Shown here: piece by piece, positions 10,272 through 21,201 of the stretch
How the letters are laid out: each line of letters starts with the position of its first letter
How positions within the stretch are numbered: the first letter of the stretch is position 1
Source: Mansonella perstans
Lineage: Eukaryota; Nematoda; Chromadorea; Rhabditida; Onchocercidae
NCBI GenBank assembly: GCA_037074765.1
Contig: JBAMDO010000072.1
Span: forward strand, 124,001 to 188,000
Length of the DNA stretch: 64,000 nucleotides
Direction: 5' to 3'
Notes under the pieces: model-generated
What the model saw: the letters and a program-made list of their open reading frames with translations, nothing else
What the model was told of the DNA's origin: nothing
Databases searched by the model: none
Made by a program: the position numbers and the translations under genes

Positions 10272-10849
10272 TTAGCCATACACATAATAATAATAAGGAT
10301 ACGGAGCATATGGAGCATACGGAGCATACGGAGCATACGGAGCGTACGGAGCGTACGGAAAGTAAGACTGTGCGTATGGTCCATAATATCCATAATTAAA
10401 GAAGTCATGCCAAAAGAAGTGATGTATAAATGAGGCAGGAGAGGGAGTAGTGGTAGCAGGGGAAGGAGAGGGCATTGAAGGAGCTGACGTTCTCCCTAAA
10501 AACAAGTCAAGTATTCTACCAAATAAACCAGTAATATTCGTTGAACCGGCACCAGCTGATCTTCCACTGCTCGGCTAAAATTTAAAATAAACTCTCATTG
10601 GGAACTTTGAAATAACAATAAGTACTAGTAAGAGATATGAAACATACGCCGAATCCAAAGAGACTATTGTCCGATAGCAGATTTAAAGTGAACTGTGCAT
10701 CTGTTTCAGCGATTGATAATACTATGCTAAATGAGAAGTGACACATTAATAGGCAAATTAATTCAACAAATAATGTGATAATAGCAATTTAAGATTTTAA
10801 CTTACATTGTTAAAGCAATGAAATACTCAATCGCAACAATTGACTGCAT
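10272..10849 (-). CDS. GY-family secreted protein D with APY repeats
   Basis: Minus-strand gene, exon 1 10806-10849, exon 2 10648-10726, exon 3 10272-10574 (141 residues), all GT/AG and in frame. The signal peptide begins MQSIVAIEYFIALT and runs to IVLSIAETDAQ. Exon 3 departs from the family: it lacks the GAGLGFLAG block, carries a Pro/Ser/Thr-rich linker, then an exact tandem array of the tripeptide APY (about six units) ending YPYYYYVYG. Secretion is expected. The array is coded by near-identical 9-bp repeats, implying recent slippage. Probably a structural, tyrosine cross-linkable protein. Confidence 0.75.
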
Positions 10850-12107
10850 AATAAGTTATCCAAAATTCCTGCAATTATTTAAAATTGTATAATTGTAAAA
10901 AAAGTTTACGTCTTCGTTGCATTCATGCTGAATAAAACTAGTATTGTGAGAAGTAAAGAAATTTGTTTCCTTTGTGTTTTGTCCTAATGACTTTCATGAG
11001 GTGACTTTTTCACGCATTAATGAACAATGTGAACTGGCAAAAATGAGTTATTATGAAGATAATTCATCGTTAATTAGGTTCAAAGTGTCAAGCGAAGAGA
11101 GTCGATTGATTTTAGATAATACACAAAACTGATAGCAGTGAATTTCGCTGCCTTTTTCAAAAGACAACTGGCCTTAACGAAAAGTAATGTTTACGTTTCG
11201 CTGAATTCGGTTATGGATCACTGGCAAACATTTGATATGAAGGACGAAATAAAGAGTTGGGCGAAGATGGTTCTTTAAAAACTACAATTTTATTCGAAAA
11301 AAGTTTCCTACTATGATAAACTTGTTCCTCCTATTCTGCATCATATATGCTTTTTTCCTCTAAGCATCACTTTCGATGGCTAACAAAATTTTGAAATGGC
11401 AAGGAATCATCGTTCGAAAATCAGAATATAAACTCTTAAATGACTAGAAAAAGTGCTTGTTGTTTAAACTTGATTATTGAGTGGAACAAGGCAAAAACTT
11501 CTGGTGAATAATCTCTTGCACTGTTCCGCGAATTAAAATTCAATAATTTAATGGTTGTTGAGCAGGTTAGAATTTATTGTCCCCTTCATTTTCGAAGTTT
11601 CATCCAGCTTAAAATGGCTTTATTTAATTAAAAAGCATCTGTTCAAGAAGTACCTTGTTATTATTTTTTACTAATGAACAAATTGGCTTTAAGAGAAAGC
11701 AATATTTTAGTATGATGAACAGTATTGAATTTTAGAAAATTCTTAAAAAGCAAATTTGAAATATTGTGAACGCGAAGAAAACTATTACTTCTTAATTAGC
11801 TTATTATCGGAGTTTTTCAGTCATTTCTTAATTATTGGCGTTAATTAAAAGTTAATTGAATTGTCAATTGTCAGGAGACTAATTCAATTTTCTTAAAACT
11901 TTAACTTACTGATCAATGTGGATACTGCAAAATATGGCAGAACTAAGGACTTTAGTGACAATAATTTGTGTCGGCTTTGGAAACAATAATTTGTATTGCG
12001 TATATTTTCGACGTGATTTCAAAATTCATTCAGTTCATAGGACAGAAGCAAACAAAATTTTTTAATTGTCTTGAAAATATAAAATTCGCCCATGATCCAA
12101 CGGCAAT
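10850..12107. repeat. Inter-unit repeat between GY copies D and E
   Basis: No gene supported. GY 5' flank up to about 11030, then the common inter-unit block (11090-11700) and a 3' flank more diverged than most (11700-12100), matching the flank of copy F at 34400-34840. Confidence 0.5.
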
Positions 12108-12726
12108 TTAAGAAAGCAAAACAGTTAACTTCGTTATAATAATAGTAGTACTGATAGGGAAAGTTACTATAGTAAGGGCGCCGTTTGTGGTACTAGTGGT
12201 GTCCAATATTGTGCGGCCGTAACAAGCAGTTCTTGAGCATTCAAGTAGTAAGAATAATCTCCATAATAAGCTCATATAAGTAGTTCCTACTGCATATCTA
12301 AGCCGTAAGCCACTTCTTCCATATACGTTGCGGAAAAATAAACCCCAATAAAAGCACCAATCGCAGCAATACATCAGGTAGTTAGAAGAATCCGTCTAGG
12401 CTGATTAGGTTGACCTGCTCCTGGTCTACATCCATTAGGTTCTATTATTGTATTACCATTGCGATTGAATGATTGAAATTTAAAATAGTTCTTGCCAAAA
12501 AACTTGATGGTCAAATCAATCACTTATGATACATGATGCATCGTAAATGAGACGCGATCCCTGCAGTATTGCTATTGAACATTTAGATCTCTTGCTTGTA
12601 CATGTGTTTGAGTCCTTGATAATATGCGATAAACGACAAGGAATACATTAATAGATGTGTCATAAATATTTTAATTTATATTATTGTCAAAGCAAACAAA
12701 TATTTAGTGGCAACAAATGACAGCAT
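12108..12726 (-). pseudogene. GY-family pseudogene E (divergent subfamily)
   Basis: Minus strand. Exon 1 ends in a hydrophobic start MLSFVATKYLIALTIM with its ATG at 12726. The exon 2 equivalent (about 12560-12640) has lost its acceptor (TTTAG to TTTATC). The exon 3 equivalent starts at 12472 after AA instead of AG, reads SFNRNGNTIIEPNGCRPGAG and is stopped by TGA. Beyond the stop AAIGAFIGVYFSATY matches the family glycine segment. Copy F (34840-35433) shares these subfamily features. Confidence 0.65.
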
Positions 12727-14493
12727 AACAAGTAATCTGAAATTCCTGGAAATGTGTACAAATATCGTTTTATTACAACAAGATTCACATCTTTGCTGCA
12801 TTAATGTTGAATATAAAGCGTTGTGTTATGTCAGAAGATAAGCGTGCTAATTAACCGATTGATGATCCTAATGCTATTAATAATCTTAAAGAGCTATTTT
12901 GTCAGGATCTCAAATAACCTCGAGTTGTAAAATTTGCTATTAAGTAGAAAAAAAATTCAGCTTCAAGAAGATCACCAAGTTGAAAATGACTACAAATATG
13001 ACTTCATAATTCATTTATAATAGCCGACTGTTGACTTAAAGCTCTTGTTTCATAAACAGCTTAAGAGAATGTCAAATCAATATCGTGATGGGACAATATA
13101 CCAATTATAGATTCGTTGTGCATCTAAAATAGAAATGAAGAATCCGAAAATTTATTAAATTTCGCAGAGCAGTAATTTCTGTATTCGAAGACATATGATT
13201 TGTTTGGTGGATTAAGCAGATTTTTGTTTTCCGGAAAGAATAGGATGTGCGTCAAAATAAAAATATCTGGACGTAACGCTTTACGAGATATTCCATAATG
13301 GAAGAACAACACACCAGGTTAGTAGAATTTCTCGTGTAGAATATTTAAGAGAAAGAAGAAATAATAGTATTTTGCAGCACCAATTGAAATGAAAATTAGG
13401 AGAAGACAGTCACTTCCTCGATCACTATCTCCTTCATTTTCGAAGTTTCATCCAGCTTAAAATGGCTTCACCTAATTAAAAAGCATTTCTGCAAGAAATA
13501 CTACTTATATTGAAATTAATTTTAGATGAAGTAATATTCTAGTATGCTGAACAACAGTCTAAAAAATTCCGCAAAAGCAAATTTTGAAATATAATTGGCC
13601 AAGAAAATTACTACTTTTCAATAATTTTATAATCGAATATTTCAGTCATTTGTCCAAATGATTTACAATAAAATAATCCTTTCGCTCAGTTTTTTGTAAT
13701 TACTGTAACAATTCCGGAAGTGTGATCATCATTCAGTTTATTTTGATTTCAGTGAGAACAGAAAAGACAATTAACCGCTAAATACTTCCCTTCAGGATAC
13801 AATTGCTTGTATGTCAGTGATTTCAAAAAGGAGAATAATTCATGCAATTTTTTCATTTCTTCTTTTCTCTTCGAATTTTCAAATGACTTTTTTCTCTATT
13901 TCAGCCTCTTTTTAGAAACAAGTACATCTACAAGAAACACATTTCTCTAATCTCCCTATCAATGACCAATTTTTTCATGCATTGATTGAATTGTCAATTA
14001 AATTATTTTTTAAAGAAAGCATCATTCTATGTTAGATGGAGTATGACCAGCACCTATTGGCTACATAAAGTAAAACAAGAATGATCGTTCATAAGGCATA
14101 TATTCGCAATATTATTTTGTTTCAATAGAAACTATTTAACAAGTTCAGCCTTTCTGGTACCAAACTTTAAAGAATTCCAAGATTACAAGCGTAGAAATAT
14201 TATACAATTACTTTTTAATTACATTGCTATTACAATATTTTAACCATCTAGACAATAAAACTAGCTAATTACCAATACATTCGTTTTTTTGGAGTTTGCA
14301 AATTGGATACTGCAAAACATCATAGAGTTGCGGAATTTCGCATGGTTTTTCATGCTTGCAAAATTTATTCAATTCAAATTACGTTTCATAACTTGCTTAT
14401 AAGACACAAGATAATGCCGAATAATATTTAGCTATTTTTTGCAAATTTAGAATCCTTACAATGATAGTAAGATTTTTAAAGAAAATAAAACAA
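12727..14493. repeat. Inter-unit sequence between GY copies E and G
   Basis: No gene supported. 12727-13020 matches 35434-35680 (flank of copy F) and, inverted, 22880-23140. 13020-13400 matches segments near 35820-36570. 13430-14480 is a normal GY 3' flank, including at 13780-13990 a degraded version of the 5820-5990 sequence. Confidence 0.5.
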
Positions 14494-15010
14494 TTAACCA
14501 TAAAAATAATAATAAGGATAGTACGGGTATCCACCATAGTACGGGTATCCACCGTAGTACGGGTATCTGTAGGGCAGATAACCATAATATGGTCGCCAAA
14601 ATGGACTTGAGAAGCCTAAACCAAATGCGCTCCCTGCAAGAAAACCCAAACCAGCAGCAAATAGAAACCGATCTCCTCGTCCACCATTTCCTTGAGGTAG
14701 AGCAGGCATTGGCGGTAATTGTGCAGGATTTGGCTAAAATTTTAAATAAGCTCTCACTGAAAATTTTGACGATTAAATGAGCTCTAATAAGCGATATAAA
14801 ACATACGTTCTGGAATACATTACGGTTGTTCGAGCGATAATTCACATTGATAAACTGTGCATCCGTTTCAGCGATTGATAATACTGTGCTAAATGAGAAG
14901 TAAAACATTAATAGGCAACTAAATTTGATGAATAACATAATGAAACGTTTTAAGACTTTAACTTACATTGTTAAAGCAATGAAATATTCAATCACAACAA
15001 CTGACTGCAT
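14494..15010 (-). CDS. GY-family secreted protein G
   Basis: Intact minus-strand gene: exon 1 14967-15010, exon 2 14807-14888, exon 3 14494-14733, 121 residues. Signal peptide MQSVVVIEYFIALT through ITVLSIAETDAQ. The mature part has an Asn-rich stretch, a Pro/Gly linker, AAGLGFLAGSAFGLGFSS and a tail of YPYYGGYPYY units ending YYYFYG. A plus-strand TTTATT at 14364-14369 gives an AATAAA signal 125 bp past the stop. This copy follows the family pattern closely and is likely functional. Confidence 0.8.
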
Positions 15011-15570
15011 AATAAATAATTCCTGTAATTATATGAATTAGCAATGTGGTAAAAAAATGATAATACCGTGCTAAATGAGAAGTGTTAAGCGAGGAGAGCC
15101 GATTAATTTTAGATAAAGCATACAACTGATAGCATCGAATTTCGCTATTCCATTTGATCCTCATTCGGATGTCATCTTTCAAGGCGTCAAGAAAATCGAA
15201 TGCGGAATGATTGAAAGCAATAAAGTGAGAAACTAATTGTGTGACCAATTCTCTGTTTTTGTACTTTTTTTTTTAAAGTTTCAACGACAAAAATAGACTA
15301 AAGCAAATGAGCAAACACAGGAAACAATATTTTTTCTTTCCAGAAAACAATCCTGCTATCACGGATCCATAAAAGACACTAATGACAGTAATGCTCCTCT
15401 ATTAGATGTAGAATCTTGTTCAACGTAATCACCACTTCACCGTATTCACCACAAGATTTTTGTTTTTCGACTCGATTTTCTGCGTCAAATCTAGTTCTCT
15501 CTTTCGTTTTCTCTGTAATTTTATAAATATGTGGTGATTACGGTGGACAAAATTCCAGATATAATAGGAG
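15011..15570. repeat. GY 5' flank joined to repeat block R2
   Basis: No gene supported. 15090-15560 belongs to block R2, also found at 38930-39410 (direct) and, inverted, at 51700-52170 and 62230-62700. R2 is a diverged relative of R1. Confidence 0.5.
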
Positions 15571-15756
15571 ATGAAACAGACATTCCTTTCTATTGTTGCT
15601 GCCATCGTAATAATTGGTTCTTACGCTAATTTCATCTCATTTTTACCGATGACACTTGGCAACATGGAATTATGTTTACTAGGATGGCCACTTCTGCTAC
15701 ATCTGTCAGCATCCCAAGAAATTTTTTCGTCAAATGACATTAAGGTAATTAAATAA
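15571..15756 (+). CDS. Short secreted-like ORF in block R2
   Basis: Sixty-one codons with a clean signal-peptide-like start (MKQTFLSIVAAIVIIGSYAN) followed by FISFLPMTLGNMELCL. A possible donor (AAG then GTAATT) lies near the end, so this could be a first exon. The other copies (39428 plus, 51700 minus, 62232 minus) start with MKQT but reach stops after 13-15 codons, because TAATAATTGG replaces GTAATAATTGG. It is therefore either the one surviving copy or a chance opening of a dead frame. No family recognised. Confidence 0.3.
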   Translation: MKQTFLSIVAAIVIIGSYANFISFLPMTLGNMELCLLGWPLLLHLSASQEIFSSNDIKVIK

Positions 15757-18430
15757 ATGCACTCTGCTTGAGATAGTTGAAAAGTCGTGTGGGTTTCAGT
15801 TGTATTACATAATTCAAAACAGGTATTGCGTAGTGGAAATATTTTCGGCGACCGTAAACATAAAGTTTAGGAATGTCTTTGAAAATAAACTAGATAAGCG
15901 ATTCTGCGATATTGAGAAAAAGACAGTTTAAGGAGAATAGGAGTTATTGAGCGAATATTCATTATCAATATTAATGATTATTTCTCAGATTTTATCATGA
16001 AGATGCATCTTCTCATTAATTTAAACTGAAAAAATATTTGTTGAATAATTTCGGTTTTTTCCTGTCTCTAATGAACCGTATTCCGGATACATCAATTTCT
16101 TTTGCACTCGAAATTTTTGCGGTCAAAATAAAAGGCGCTCCGGAGAGCAAGAAGTAATATAATTAGGTCAGTAACTTTTTTCCCTAAATTTAAACATGTT
16201 TTTGGAATTTTTGACGAAATGGCTTCAGTGAAATTCCTTTTGCTACCTTTTTTGCCAATTATTTGCATTTAAATTCTGAAATAATATGTGAAATGTGCAA
16301 TCCACAATCTATAACCGTTGTTGATACGATGCACTTTCTAATTAACTTTCATCTTTGTCGAAAATTCTTTGAAAACAATTCATAGCATTGGTGTAATTGG
16401 CCTCGTAACAGATGCGTTAGGGTCATTTATCAAATTCAAAACAAAAATTTCACAGAATACAAACAACACGGTTAAGTTACTTCAATTTGGAGCTTGCATC
16501 CTTCCTATTAACCTTACAGCACCGGGCAAGCGTCAGACTCAGTTTTGCTCATTGTTGGAAAAAAAAATATTTCTGTGAACATCTACTGTAAATTAAAAAT
16601 CTATTCAATATAAAATAGTATATGAGCTTAAAAAAGCGTATCTGGAATTAAAATTTGCACTAAATCACGCTACAACTCCGGCCTCTGGTAAGAACTTGGA
16701 CTACAACCACTAAGACCAAGATAGCAAGCAAAAAACTTAATATTGCATGTGCAAAACAGATGAAGCTGCATGGCCACATCAACCGACAAGTAAAATCTAC
16801 CGTTATTTCTATATGGTGGAGTGGGATATTCCAAATCTGCCTGGTTACGTTACAATCAAATTTCTTGTTCTAAACTGGTACTAAATTTGATGCTAAATCT
16901 CGCATTCTGAACCGCTGTAAACTTTAATTCTTTCGAATTTAAAAGGAAATGTACTGATTACAACATAATTTAGGACTAATTAACTGCTCCACTCCCAGAC
17001 GAAGATGTTAAATATTTGGCCGGATTTGACTTTGATACACAAGAAATTTTTCATTTTTTAAATAAGTTATTATGTTTTCCGAAGGCACTCATTTATTAGG
17101 AAGTTTTAAAAGCTGAAATACTCTGACAATACGAGTTATATAGATTAAAAATGCTGAATAATGCTATGGTATAGACAACAAAAGTAGAATCGGTTATCCA
17201 AGAATGGCTCGAAACGACCATTGTAAAAAAAGAATCTAATTGCTGACCAGGTATTAGATAATTTATGCGATCAAAGTGCTGCGAAGTCACTATTTGTATT
17301 CTCCACCATTTTCCAAAATTACCTCACTGTTTAAAGGCTGAAGTGTGGGAAATTAAAAAATACGTATGGAATTTCAATCGGTATCTTTGACTTAAATCCC
17401 TCGTTAACATATTATTAAGTAATAAGTGACTAAATAAAAACCGAAATGAATCAAAAATTATTAGCTTATTGTGGGACTATTCGAATTTTAGAAATTTTAG
17501 AGATCGCAACAATTTGATAGATTTGTAGAACAAAAAATTGCTACAACTCATGTAATGAAAAACAAAGCATTAATTTTAATTTTAGGAAGAATTGTTTAAG
17601 ACTATTACCGATTCTTGAACAAAATTATTTACGAAGGATCAATCAAATTTGTACAGTTTAACGAAAAAAATTTTGCTTTCTGGAATGTGATGACAATATA
17701 CGTACGCAAACTAACGAAGCACATAGCACAAAGAAAAACTTTCTAACTGTTCAGCGACTTCCTGACAACGAAAAACATTTGATGAATAAGGCGAAAATAG
17801 ACAAAGGTTCCTTACAAACTATGATTTTAATCGAAAAAACGTACAAAAAATTCATAACTAGGATAAACTTGTTTTTTCTCCTTTCCGTCACTACACTATT
17901 TTCCTTTAATCTTTTCTTCTTTAATTACTGCATTTTTTTCTCCAATCTTTCGTCATTGCCCTAATTTTCCTCTATTTTTCACTGCAACTTGAATTTCCAA
18001 ATGACATAGGAAAACTAGTCAAATATGAACTCTTATTCATTAGCAAAACTGCGACGACGTATGCGTTTTTTTCAGAGGTTAATGGCAACTCAAGGCTTTA
18101 AGTGATGACCGAAGAGTGCCGATTTTGGCAATCAAATTTCGGATTTACTTTTTTCTTTTCCTTCATACGACGAAATGTGCCAGGTAGAAAAATTAATTAG
18201 CTATTATATTATCTCATTGGATAACATTATTTGTAGTGCGGAAGATTAGTTTAATTAATTTTGACAACATACTTTATTGCATCAGCATTAGGTAAAATAT
18301 AAAAATTCCTGATTTTTGTGAACCATTTCTTTTAAGTAAGTTCAATGCTAATTTTATATCTTTTTAATGTTAAAAAGAAGTAAAAAATCAGCCGATGTAA
18401 ATTTAATATTCAAGTAATACTGACTTATGA
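15757..18430. other. Less repetitive island with coding-like fragments
   Basis: Largely not repeated elsewhere in the window except 15770-15960 (inverted at 51300-51500) and 17750-17960 (at 51040-51230). Three plus-strand stretches look coding but unassigned: 16054-16159 (reads NRIPDTSISFALEIFAVKIK), 16369-16578, and 16748-16881 (reads EAAWPHQPTSKIYRYFYMVE then PNLPGYVTIKFLVLNW). None can be joined into a gene model with confidence. The last has a faint look of an ML lipid-binding domain, but no cysteine framework supports that. Confidence 0.35.
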
Positions 18431-19173
18431 ATTTCAATTAGAGAACAGCTGTGTTGAGTATAAGGTCATTTCTCTACAAAGACTTCAGTGTGAAAGAAAT
18501 GACATTGAGATTAACAGGATGACAAAGTCAAATAATATTGGCATGTATTCGTTAAATAAATTAATTAGTTTAATGAAAATATTTTGGTTGACAAATAATT
18601 GAAATTAGATGCATTTTAAAAGATTTTTCACCAAATCTTAAGCTTCTTTTGCTAGTTTGGGCACCATCATTAGGAAATCAAAAGAAGTACGAGAATTTTT
18701 CCTTCAAATATTTAAACAGGCGTTTGTGAGTTTTTTAATAGCGAAAAAAATAGATTAGCGTAATCTTTTCAGAGTTACAAAAATGATATTATTCATTCAA
18801 ACAAGTAGTTTCTTGATGAAATTATACTTTTAAATTTGAATTCGATTATGAAAAATTCTTCGATGAACAATGTGATTATTTCTGTGCCACGCAAGTAAAA
18901 AATGAATATGATAAGTGAGTAGAAAAAGTCGAAAGACAATGATATGAAATAAACTTTTGTGATAACTATGAATTTTCAGTTTTTAAGTCACCAAATGGAT
19001 ATTGTGATGAACAATTCTTGTCTGAATGTATCAAAAATATTTTTGAGTGCAAATCAACTTCAAATCCAAACTGGCAACCTTGGTATGACAAAAAGCTTTT
19101 TCGAAATCTGTTTGGCATTATCAGCGGTAATTCGTTTATATATCTATACACAAGTAAGTTGAAAAAGAATTAA
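18431..19173 (+). pseudogene. Orphan family O2, degraded copy 1
   Basis: A series of plus-strand coding stretches: 18500-18595 (IEINRMTKSNNIGMYS), 18630-18755 (KSKEVREFFLQIFKQAFVSF), 18832-18915 (EKFFDEQCDYFCATQVKNEY), and 18961-19173, open for 70 codons (FSVFKSPNGYCDEQFLSECI to WYDKKLFRNLFGIISGNSFI). Stops and frameshifts separate them; a GTAAGT donor at 19154 could end the last exon. The same frames recur in two other copies (40270-40996, 42997-43823), showing this was a protein-coding gene. I recognise no family; the Cys/Tyr/Lys mix suggests a small soluble protein. Confidence 0.5.
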
Positions 19174-19451
19174 TTTACTTTATAGCGGCAGCAGACGATG
19201 CATTTGTTATTTAATTTTGTGCACTGTTTTGTTATTTATTCATTTGTTATTTATTTTTGTGCGCTTATTATTAGCATGTTCAGTTTGGAATAATTTACAC
19301 ACAACGTCATCATGAAGTCCTTACCACGACAACCAATTCATAAGATTAACTTCCAACTAATTTATGAAGAGGTGTTATGCATTGCAATAAAAGTTTTGAT
19401 AAAATATTTTCTTGTAATTCTTCATGCAAGCAAATCATCAGTCATTTTAAA
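19174..19451. other. Flank shared with the 43.8-44.3 kb segment
   Basis: No gene seen. Sequence matches 43824-44290 and, inverted, parts of 58500-58860. Confidence 0.4.
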
Positions 19452-19805
19452 TTAACTGAGGACTGCGCTTAAGGACTTACTTTTAAATAAATTGATTGCA
19501 ATCAGAAAAACGGATTGGAGCGAGGCCTCAAAATCTAATGGTTCTTTTATGCAAATTTTCCACAGACGAAATTCATAGAAACGTACAAACGAACTAGATT
19601 TCAATTTACTTGGCCAAGCTTCTGCAACTGCAGGATTTACAAAGAAATGGGCCAGTGGAAAAAAACGAGGTAACGGCGAAAGAAGGAAAGCGATAATGTA
19701 CAGTTCCAGTAGAGAATGGTGACATGGCTTTTTTACATTTAAAAAGTGTGAAATCGTAAGCAGTTTTTTCTGGTCTACAAAAACATGAAGTATACCATTC
19801 TTGCT
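19452..19805 (-). CDS. Orphan family O3, long open frame without its start
   Basis: Minus-strand frame open for 118 codons, reading VFVDQKKLLTISHFLNVKKP, later VAEAWPSKLKSSSFVRFYEF, WKICIKEPLDFEASLQSVFL, ending near a stop at 19452. Homologous frames are open at 48235-48624 and 58095-58490 and interrupted at 44270-44620, 52300-52798 and 62830-63328. In the 52.5 kb copy the frame is preceded by a signal-peptide-like start (MSLIFIYRYYIISFIIIVFQ) that in this copy has lost its ATG (ATA). Probably a formerly secreted protein; no family recognised. Confidence 0.4.
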   Translation of the reverse strand, partial: SKNGILHVFVDQKKLLTISHFLNVKKPCHHSLLELYIIAFLLSPLPRFFPLAHFFVNPAVAEAWPSKLKSSSFVRFYEFRLWKICIKEPLDFEASLQSVFLIAINLFKSKSLSAVLS

Positions 19806-20661
19806 TTATTTCATTCTAATTTTGGGCAGAAAATGCATCTAAAAACACTGATATTATTCAAAGCATACTGTTGCAATGTACGGTAGAAATACTGTAATTA
19901 TTATAAAAGAAATGTTATAATATCATTAATAACATTTAGCGATATTTATTACAGTTCCGTAAAAAATTTGATGAGTAAATTTCCAACATTTAAGACACCA
20001 TAAATATGAAATTTTAACTGGCAACTTTTTTCAATTCAATAATCAGACCTAATCATTAAGAAGTTTTTCCAGTATTAAGAGTACACATTTAGATTTTTGA
20101 GCAATGACTCTTTGCCTTTTCAAGACTTTGTTAACCGTCGAAAGTAATGATTAGAGGAAATACGCACATATGACGTAGAATTGGAAAAACAAGTTTACCA
20201 TAGTCATAATGATGAATATTTTTCGAAAGAAGGCGTAGTTTTAAAGGAACTGTTTCGCCCAACTCTTTATTTCTTCCTTCATATCAAAAATATACTAGTG
20301 AGTCATAACCGAATTCAGCGGAACTCAAACTTTACTTTTCTTTAAGACCAGTTGTCGTTTAAAAAAGATAAAGCAATCTACTGTTACCAATTTTGTAATC
20401 ATACAAAATCAATCGAATCTCTTCGCTTAACACTTTCAATTTAGTTAACGGTGAAATCATCTTCATAATAACTCTTTTTGCCAGTTCACATTGTTCATTA
20501 ATGCGTGATAAAGTCACCTCCTGAAAGTCGTTGGAACAAAACACAAAGGAAACAAACTTCTTTACTTCTCATAATACTAGTTTTAATCAGCATGAATGCA
20601 TCGAAGACGTGAAACTTTTTTATAATTATACAAATTTATATAATTGCAGGAATTATTTATT
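19806..20661. promoter_or_regulatory. 5' region of GY gene H
   Basis: 19806-20530 is inter-unit repeat (inverted relative to 11090-11500). 20540-20661 is the 5' block conserved in front of nearly all GY genes. It contains a TATA-like TTTATATAA at 20635-20643 and TTGCAG at 20644-20649, only 12 nt before the ATG. The AG could be a trans-splice acceptor, or the block could be a short core promoter; sequence alone cannot separate these. Confidence 0.35.
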
Positions 20662-21201
20662 ATGCTGTCAGTTGTTTCGATTGAGTATTTCATTGCTTTA
20701 ACAATGTAAGTTAAAATCTTAAAGTGCTATTATCATATCATTCATTGAGTTAATTTGCCTATTAATGTGTCACTTCTCGTTTAGCATAGTATTATCAATC
20801 GCTGAAACAGATGCACAGTTCGGTCTTAATGTTAATCTGTTCTCATTCAACAATAACATGGCAGGCAATAACGTATGTTTTATTTCTCTTATTAGTGCTC
20901 ATTTAATTGTAAAGTTCCCAGTGATAGCTTATTTTTTAAATTTTAGTCGCTGAACCGCGGACTATTTCCGCCAAATGCCATTCAACGTCCAAGAAATCGT
21001 GGACGCTCAAGAGGTATTCCGGCTGCTCTAATTGGTGCTGGTCTGGGTTTTCTTGCAGGAAGCGCATTTGGTGCAGGCCTCTCCAACTCCTTTGTGCCGC
21101 GTTATCCGTACTATGATGGATATCCGTACTACGGTGGATACGGTGTATACCCATATTACGGTGGATATCCGTACTATCCTTATTATTATTTCTATGGTTA
21201 A
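20662..21201 (+). CDS. GY-family secreted protein H
   Basis: Intact plus-strand gene: exon 1 20662-20705, exon 2 20785-20872, exon 3 20947-21201, 128 residues. Signal peptide MLSVVSIEYFIALT followed by IVLSIAETDAQF. The mature part reads an Asn-rich stretch, an Arg/Pro linker (QRPRNRGRSRG), LIGAGLGFLAGSAFGAGLSN, then YPYYDGYPYYGGYGVYPYY and further Tyr/Gly repeats ending YYYFYG. AATAAA at 21336-21341 follows the stop by 135 bp. The splice sites and frame are clean. The Tyr-rich tail suggests an extracellular structural role. Confidence 0.85.

Noticed and set aside
11290..11370. A recurrent short hydrophobic frame (MINLFLLFC-IYAFFL type) found in ten or more inter-unit repeats
   Set aside because: Only 15-17 codons, with frameshifts in several copies and no consistent splice donor; best explained as a property of the repeat.
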